Source of the DNA: Anadara kagoshimensis
Taxonomy: Eukaryota > Mollusca > Bivalvia > Arcoida > Arcidae
Assembly (NCBI GenBank): GCA_021292105.1
Contig: CM037869.1
Span: 9,520,704-9,584,703 of the forward strand
DNA length: 64,000 bases
Reading direction: 5' to 3'
Shown: positions 57,801-64,000 of the stretch, piece after piece
Position numbering within the stretch: position 1 is the stretch's first letter
Layout: each line of letters opens with the position of its first letter
The notes under the pieces: model-generated
What the model was told of the DNA's origin: nothing
What the model saw: the letters and a program-made list of their open reading frames with translations, nothing else
The model's database searches: none
Made by a program: the position numbers and the translations under genes

Positions 57801-59199
57801 GGAGACAGATACAGTGTTATAAATAATCAATGCACTTGGAGATAGATACAGTGTTATAAATAATCACTACACTTGGAGACAGATACAGTGTTATAAATAA
57901 TCACTGCACTTGGAGATAGATACAGTGTTATAAATAATCAATGCACTTAGAGACAGATACAGTGTTATAAATAATCACTGCACTTGGAGATAGATACAGT
58001 GTTATAAATAATCATTGCACTTGGAGATATATACAGTGTTATAAATAATCACTGCACTTGGAGACAGATACAGTGTTATAAATAATCAATGCACTAAGAG
58101 ACAGATACAGTGTTATAAATAATCACTGCACTTGGAGACAGATACAGTGTTATAAATAATCAATGCACTTGGAGATAGATACAGTGTTATAAATAATCAC
58201 TGCACTTGGAGATAGATACAGTGTTATAAATAATCACTGCACTTGGAGACAGATACAGTGTCATAAATAATCACTGCACTTGGAGACAGATACAGTGTCA
58301 TAAATAATCACTGCACTTAGAGACAGATACAGTGTTATAAATAATCACTGCACTTGGAGACAGATACAGTGTTATAAATAATCACTGCACTTAGAGACAG
58401 ATACAGTGTTATAAATAATCACTGCACTTGGAGATATATACAGTGTTATAAATAATCACTGCACTTGGAGACAGATACAGTGTTGTAAATAATCACTGCA
58501 CTTAGAGACAGATACAGTGTTATAAATAATCACTGCACTTGGAGACAGATACAGTGTTATAAATAATCACTGCACTTGGAGATAGATACAGTGTTATAAA
58601 TAATCAATGCACTTAGAGACAGATACAGTGTTATAAATAATCAATGCACTTGGAGACAGATACAGTGTTATAAATAATCACTACACTTGGAGACAGATAC
58701 AGTGTTATAAATAATCACTACACTTGGAGACAGATACAGTGTTATAAATAATCACTACACTTGGAGACAGATACAGTGTTATAAATAATCACTGCACTTG
58801 TAGACAGATACAGTGTTATAAATAATCACTACACTTGGAGACAGATACAGTGTTATAAATAATCACTACACTTGTAGACAGATACAGTGTTATAAATAAT
58901 CACTACACTTGGAGACAGATACAGCGTTATAAATAATCACTGCACTTGGAGACAGATACAGTGTTATAAATAATCACTGCACTTGGAGACAGATACAGTG
59001 TTATAAATAATCACTACACTTGGAGACAGATACAGTGTTATAAATAATCACTACACTTGGAGACAGATACAGTGTTATGAATAATCACTGCACTTGGAGA
59101 CAGATACAGTGTTATAAATAATCACCGCATTTGGAAACAGATACAGTGTTATAAATAATCACTACACTTAGGGGCAGATGCAGTGTTGTAAATAATCAC
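48803..59199 (+). repeat. 10.4-kb satellite of 37-bp monomers, ~281 copies in exact register
   Basis: The monomer reads TGCACTTGGAGACAGATACA, then GTGTTATAAATAATCAC (37 bp). Tested landmarks all sit at whole multiples of 37 from 48803: 51985 (86), 53761 (134) and 58904 (273). There is thus no net indel, and the span equals 281 monomers. Variation is almost all substitution at a few sites: GACAG/GATAG/GATAT, CTTGG/CTTAG/CTTGT, CACTGC/CAATGC/CACTAC and GTGTTAT/GTGTCAT. Superrepeats are listed separately. The last units (59100-59199) are more diverged. Every frame is closed, so it encodes no protein. Confidence 0.98.
52168..58235 (+). repeat. Two near-identical 3034-bp superrepeats (82 monomers each) within the 37-bp satellite
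   Basis: Rare private variants recur exactly 3034 bases apart. AATGTACTTAG is at 52207/55241 (indexed at TGTA), CAGCGTTAT at 52817/55851, GTGTTATATA at 53781/56815, TTATAAGTAC at 54561/57595, and CACTAAGAG at 55061/58095 (indexed at the T). The copies meet at about 55201, where the left flanks diverge (AATGACTGC against AATCACTGC). A third partial copy at about 58565-59080 is offset 3071 bases (83 monomers). An older one lies left, offset 3589-3663 bases (97-99 monomers). Confidence 0.93.
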
Positions 59200-59840
59200 T
59201 GAGTCTGTATATGATATTCCTGGAAAAATAGAATCTATGACATAATATGTAAAACCTCACATTTATAGTTCTGGTAATAGTGAGTTTATTAAGATTTTGT
59301 ACTACTTTAGGGAGTATTATTTTCAGATACATCTGCATTATCGCTTTTACCCTTTGTATATTTCTCAACCTGTCTAAGATGCAATGATGTAAATCAGAAA
59401 CCGAATGAGGCATGGTAAATGTTCTTTAGTAGATTCCGATTTATCTTAATTTTACTGTTTGATATTCAAAACACAAGAATGTATTTACATGTATAAATAT
59501 ATTTTACTTTCGGCTTCAAGAAAGAAGGGAACTTAGTACTATGAAATATTAAAAACATGTACAAATACAATGATTTTAAAAATTATCTAAATCGGATAAA
59601 TTGGTCGACGGTAATACCCTACTGAAGGTGTGAAGTGGCGGACAAATCAGTTGGTAAAGGTATTAAATTGGTTGACATTTTAGCTTTGCCTGGGTTCATC
59701 AAGTACATGCATACTTAATTATGAAATTATGAAGATTTTAATATCTGTTTGTCTTCAACATACGTACATGACTTCAATAGTTGTTGTTTTGTGGACTTTT
59801 GTGATGCAATGGGTATTGTCAAATGTTGTTTTTTTTTTAT
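59200..59840. other. Unique DNA between two satellites, no gene supported
   Basis: The minus frame 59168-59413 starts inside the satellite edge and is unsupported. Confidence 0.4.
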
Positions 59841-60740
59841 AAATTTTGTCTTCCCATTAAGACGTCATATATTAATATTTGTTGTTTTATTTACAAATTG
59901 TGTCTTCCCATTAAGACGTCATATATTAATATTTGTTTTATTCTTTACAAATTGTGTCTTCCCATTAAGACGTCATATATTAATATTTGTTGTATTATTT
60001 ACAAATTGTGTCTTCCCATTAAGACGTCATATATTAATATTTGTTGTATTATTTACAAATTGTGTCTTCCCATTAAGACGTCATATATTAATATTTGTTG
60101 TTTTATTTACAAATTGTGTCTTCCCATTAAGACGTCATATATTAATATTTGTTGTTTTATTTACAAATTGTCTTTCCATTAAGACGTCATATATTAATAT
60201 TTGTTGTATTATTTACAAATTGTGTCTTCCCATTAAGACGTCATATATTAATATTTGTTGTATTATTTACAAATTGTGTCTTCCCATTAAGACGTCATAT
60301 ATTAATATTTGTTGTTTTATTTACAAAATGTGTCTTCCCATTAAGACGTCATATATTAATATTTGTTGTATTATTTACAAATTGTGTCTTCCCATTAAGA
60401 CGTCATATATTAATATTTGTTGTATTATTTACAAATTGTGTCTTCCCATTAAGACGTCATATATTAATATTTGTTGTATTATTTACAAATTGTGTCTTCC
60501 CATTAAGACGTCATATATTAATATGTGTTGTATTATTTACAAATTGTGTCTTCCCATTAAGACGTCATATATTAATATTTGTTGTATTATTTACAAATTG
60601 TGTCTTCCCATTAAGACGTCATATATTAATATTTGTTGTATTATTTACAAATTGTGTCTTCCCATTAAGACGTCATATATTAATATTTGTTGTTTTATTT
60701 ACAAATTGTGTCTTCCCATTAAGCCGTCTTATAATAATAT
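59841..60740 (+). repeat. 54-bp minisatellite, 17 units, open in two frames
   Basis: The units contain TTGTGTCTTCCCATTAAGAC, GTCATATATTAATATTTG and TTGTATTATTTACAAA. GACGTC sites recur every 54 bases from 59861 to 60669, and a final degenerate unit (GCCGTC) follows. One unit near 60170 has a 2-bp deletion. Because 54 is divisible by 3 and the unit lacks stops in two frames, it creates long frames: 59749-60762, 59823-60182 and 60149-60745. The 337-codon frame starts at TTG rather than ATG. It changes from NCVFPLRRHILIFVVLFT repeats to CLPIKTSYINICCIIYKL repeats at the deletion. I regard the frames as artefacts. Confidence 0.95.
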
Positions 60741-61714
60741 TCTAGGTACAAATTGTCACTGAAGGTCTTCGAAGTCCATTTTGTCACAATAACATAGAAC
60801 TGGTTAGTTCTCGGACAGTAGAGGAAATTAGTAGTGCCGAACAAGCCACCTACCTTTAGTAAACAAGATGATATATACTTTCTGACACTATAATCTACCC
60901 GTGTAAGATTGGATCCAAGGTGGTGAAAGGCACTGTGATTCGTAAGTGCGCGTACACTAATATATTACGGATTCAGTTTTAGACCATTCATCCTCTTTAT
61001 TACGTTTTAAAAACAATTTGATTCATGTTATACTATTTATCGAATTTATATGAAATTTCATTCAAATTAAGCTATCTTTCAGTGCAAGGAAACTCTCCAC
61101 ACATTTAACAGTATGTATTGACTTATCATCTATATTTAGTTTTACAACGATGGTTACATTGGTACATGTACTCGTTCATCTAAATTGTATTTAAAACAGT
61201 TTGAGAAGACTTAAATACTAGTATACAAACAACTTCAAATTATATGAGTTTTATTGATTCTATAAACATATTATAGATTTGATTTAACCGGGATAATGGT
61301 GTTATTCGCTCCAGTTATAAGAGTTTTGAAATTCTTATTATAGCGCAAAAAGAGTATGTTTTAATGTCAGTAACCTATTTGATTTTATCTTTTTAATTCT
61401 ATAAGACTAACAAGCTTGATTTAATTCTGCTACAAGATGTAAAGTGATTACTTTATCACACAATATTAGACATGTTAAAAATTTACAAGTGTGTTACGAA
61501 CAGAAAACGGTTTTTGAACGAAACTGAATTTGAAGCTTAATGAAGCATTACAGATTGACCAAATAAGCTCATGTTATAGTAACTCCAGTTTTATACGATT
61601 AATGTGTTTCCTCATTGGAGATAACAACAAAATTGATGGTGTTTACTGAATTACAAATAAAAAATAGAATAACCAATTTAGATATGCCTAGCTATCAAGT
61701 TAATAGCCCCAAGT
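60741..61714. other. AT-rich DNA, no feature recognised
   Basis: Nothing can be supported here. Confidence 0.45.
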
Positions 61715-62030
61715 TCTTCTTCTCATTCTCAATTTCTTTTTAGATTTAACGTGGTGGATGTAGATAGCTTGACAGGAGATGCTTACCCTTCCCGAATACC
61801 CGACCCCTTTTTCCTGGTGAAAGTTTTGAGTGTTTAACTTAATTTACCAATTTTGCTAACTAAGCTGTTTGTGCTTTGGGCATGGACAGGCATGGTTTAC
61901 AAGTGACGGTTGTAACAAACCCAACATGAAGTCTTTACCTTTCTGGAGCATCAGGCTTAACGTTCCTGATTGAAGTTTACGTGTTTGGAATCTGATTTGA
62001 ATATGGATATGTATATGTGTGCTTACTTTG
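61715..62030 (+). repeat. Dispersed repeat family A, copies 19 and 20 in tandem
   Basis: Copy 19 (61715-61890) carries GTGGATGTAGATAGCTTGAC, AGGAGATGCTTACCCTTCCC and TTTTTCCTGGTGAAAGTTT. A second partial copy (61915-62030) carries CTTTACCTTTCTGGAGCATC, AGGCTTAACGTTCCTGATTG, AAGTTTACGTGTTT and TCTGATTTGAATATGGATAT. The minus frame 61856-62044 is a by-product. Confidence 0.75.
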
Positions 62031-63102
62031 ATTATATACAACACTTAAATCAGAAATGATAAAGTTATGTAAAATAAAATATAAATCTGTTATTCTGTCT
62101 TTTATCCATAATTTGAGCAACGTATTCACATATTTCTTATGACGATGTTACAATTTGTTTAAAAATAAGCGTTATACATAACTAATTGAAACTATCGTAT
62201 ACATAGCGTGACTACGTCGATTGATACTCCTCAAGATGTTCTGGATTCTGTTAATATCAGCTCTGGTCATACATCATTTCGTAAAAATGTCGTTATATCA
62301 AGCAAAATAATTTCACAAACACAGTAAAATACTGATCAAGGCATCTTTCTATCGTAAAAAATCAATCATGATTTGCACGCTACATCAGTGTAAAGCCAGA
62401 ATCATCACTGACTGCCTCATATTGTGGTAAGAAGCTATGTGTGTGTCTGATCGTAAATAAAAATAAACAATATAAAATATTAAAATTCGGGGATATAAAT
62501 AAATAATTTAGTTTTCTGTACTATATATGTATGACATATTTATATGTAACTCAGAGATTTTATCTAGGAATGTGATGCTTGAAGCAACTTTGTTTTTCTC
62601 TGTATACAATAAATAAGTATGTATAACCATTGTTTATATTGTAAATATGGAGCATAGCATTCTTATACATGTACTGTAAATGGTAAAAATGAGAGATTGG
62701 TTTGTTGTTGGTAATGTTGTTTAACGTCACATCAGCCTTTTTCAGATATTTGCGACGAAGGCACGTTTATTAAACCAAACCAAGTTTGTTTGTGCGTGAA
62801 AGATAGAAATGTAAATAATAAGCCCCATTTATACGGCGAGAATTGCATACCTAAGTATTTTTACTCATATGTAAATTTACTCACGTAAGCAAACGTATAT
62901 TTTGCTTTGCGTTCATACATAATTTATGTACCATACGTAAATGTGAAGTTTTCAACCAATTTTGGATAATTTTCATTCAGAACATTGAACAGTTTAGACT
63001 TGATTATCAGATAAAAACGTTTCCTTACTATTTTAGCACTGTTTTGATACTGGGCTATTTTAATGACAAAGGAGAAGTTCTACTTGGTGATCCAGCATAT
63101 CT
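62031..63102. other. AT-rich DNA with a possible decayed repeat
   Basis: GTTGTTTAACGTCACATCAG, CCTTTTTCAGATATTTGCGA and CGAAGGC at about 62714-62763 resemble a GTTTAACG-type repeat I recall from mollusc genomes. I cannot define its limits. Confidence 0.35.
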
Positions 63103-63157
63103 GCCATATACCAGTTTTTGAATTTAATAATAAAATACATTAAAACTGTTATATGAC
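63103..63157. repeat. ~50-bp palindromic unit, relative of the one inside the Harbinger element
   Basis: CCATATACCAGTTTTTGAAT, TTAATAATAAAATACATTAA and AACTGTTATATGAC align with 35668-35720. The arms still pair, with mismatches. Confidence 0.75.
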
Positions 63158-63529
63158 ATATCCTTTAAAGATTAGTTTTCTCAAGCCTTAAACAAACAAA
63201 CAAAATCTACCACCAGTGCAGAGTACATTTATATACCGTCTAGTTAGGGTAGAACGGCACTGGATCTTCGATCTCTTTGGGTGTCTTGAAATGCCCATTG
63301 TGATGTTTGCAAAAAAAAAGATTGATGTCCATGCCGTGTTTGCTTGTTCTGTAAAAGGAGCTTGTGTTGTTCCTCATAACATACATCAGATATTTATATT
63401 AGCCCATGTCTCATAAAACCCAGTCTGGGCCCCAAAATGTTTACACATTTTAGCTATTTATTACATCAAAACTTTCTTTTTAACTGAGGTGGACCCCTAA
63501 CTCAAATTACTTAAGCTTCTTCCCTGTAT
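63158..63529. other. Unassigned DNA, possible decayed coding on minus
   Basis: The plus frame 63216-63416 is 66 codons and unrecognised. The opposite strand gives TEQANTAWTSIFFFCKHHNG then HFKTPKEIEDPVPFYPN in an open stretch at about 63239-63380. That looks at least as protein-like, but I cannot name it. Confidence 0.3.
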
Positions 63530-63703
63530 ATGAAGCTGCAAATTAATTCTTTAGGGATCGGTCAAATGTTTTTTATTAAACTTGATGGTGAAAATTATTT
63601 CAGTGATGTTGAAGATGATGATGCTTGTAACATTTGTTCTCCAAAAACACTTCGTGACGACATGGCATCTCCTTTCATCGACAATTCATTGTCAGATTTG
63701 TAA
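63530..63703 (+). CDS. Short acidic frame inside a 291-bp direct repeat (unknown)
   Basis: ATG 63530 to TAA 63701 gives 57 residues: MKLQINSLGIGQMFFIKLDG, ENYFSDVEDDDACNICSPKT, LRDDMASPFIDNSLSDL. The FSDVEDDDACNIC part recurs 291 bases later. There a missing C (TCTCAAAA against TCTCCAAAA) switches the reading to ...CSQKHFVTTWHLLSSTIHCQ then ICKSKFSL. That alternative reading has CxxC pairs and is also open in the first copy, as the tail of frame 63582-63887. Which frame, if any, is coding cannot be decided. ATTATTTCAG before the repeat would also serve as a splice acceptor. Confidence 0.3.
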   Translation: MKLQINSLGIGQMFFIKLDGENYFSDVEDDDACNICSPKTLRDDMASPFIDNSLSDL

Positions 63704-64000
63704 AAGTAAATTTTCTTTACATTCTGTGGTTGGCTTTTGTTGCTCAAGCACTTTCTCTTTAAAAACTAGTAAAACGTCAAGTTTTGGTGACAGTTTGTCA
63801 CTCGCTTTTGTGCTTTTGTCAAATAAATCTATTTCAATTACAACTTTTGATCTTTATTGGATAATTATTACAAAATTATTTCAGTGATGTTGAAGATGAT
63901 GATGCTTGTAATATTTGTTCTCAAAAACACTTCGTGACGACATGGCATCTCCTTTCATCGACAATTCATTGTCAAATTTGTAAAAGTAAATTTTCTTTAC
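63589..64000 (+). repeat. Direct repeat, period 291 bp, running off the window
   Basis: AAAATTATTTCAGTGATGTT, GAAGATGATGATGCTTGTAA, CACTTCGTGACGACATGGCA, TCTCCTTTCATCGACAATTC and AAAAGTAAATTTTCTTTAC occur from about 63591 and again from about 63882, nearly identical. The second copy reaches the last base of the window. Confidence 0.92.

Noticed and set aside
48803-59199. CRISPR-like array of short direct repeats
   Set aside because: The 37-bp units are contiguous with no unique spacers, and the surrounding sequence is eukaryotic in character. It is a satellite.
59749-60762. 337-residue multi-repeat membrane protein
   Set aside because: The frame is produced by a stop-free 54-bp minisatellite, is open in two frames, lacks an ATG at its start and changes frame at a 2-bp deletion.

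Overview
The window reads as a metazoan nuclear genome, most likely a bivalve mollusc. It is AT-rich with no operon-like gene packing. No open frame longer than about 110 codons exists outside one minisatellite, and dispersed repeats, palindromic DNA transposons and large satellites are everywhere. The bivalve guess rests on the dispersed repeat core (CCTTCCGGAGCACCC), on a hammerhead-ribozyme repeat of the kind I remember as abundant in mussel genomes, and on a gag remnant of the type common in marine invertebrates. It is inference, not proof. I found no complete protein-coding gene, no tRNA or rRNA gene and no CRISPR array. A few short exon-like frames are listed at low confidence.

Layout. 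From 1 to 17.7 kb: unique AT-rich DNA with scattered copies of a dispersed repeat ('family A', about 20 copies on both strands across the window), a near-perfect minimal hammerhead ribozyme (6166-6216), three TA-flanked mariner-type MITEs, and a collapsed Ty3/Gypsy-like LTR element with a gag remnant (12850-13319). From 17.7 to 26.1 kb: tandem copies of an ~850-bp module containing an exon-like piece, the third copy interrupted by a 4.7-kb T-rich satellite of ~22-bp monomers (20.57-25.30 kb). From 26 to 48.8 kb: more family A copies; a 1562-bp PIF/Harbinger derivative inserted inside a family A copy with a CAG target duplication (34713-36274); nested TIR elements at 37.4-40.4 kb, the inner one with an 8-bp target duplication; two further MITEs; a mutated second hammerhead copy at 45.08 kb; and a tRNA-like SINE at 48.3 kb. 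From 48.80 to 59.20 kb: a 10.4-kb satellite of 37-bp monomers that stays in exact register at every point tested and carries a near-identical 3034-bp (82-monomer) superrepeat. From 59.84 to 60.74 kb: a 54-bp minisatellite that creates the longest, almost certainly spurious, open frame. The end of the window holds a family A pair, a ~50-bp palindrome and a 291-bp direct repeat with a short acidic frame that runs off the edge.

The best candidates for a second look are the hammerhead ribozyme and its inactivated relative, the in-phase 37-bp array with its superrepeat history, the nested insertions that preserve their empty sites, and the satellite that grew inside a duplicated exon-like module. 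Together they describe a region built by transposition and unequal exchange rather than by genes.
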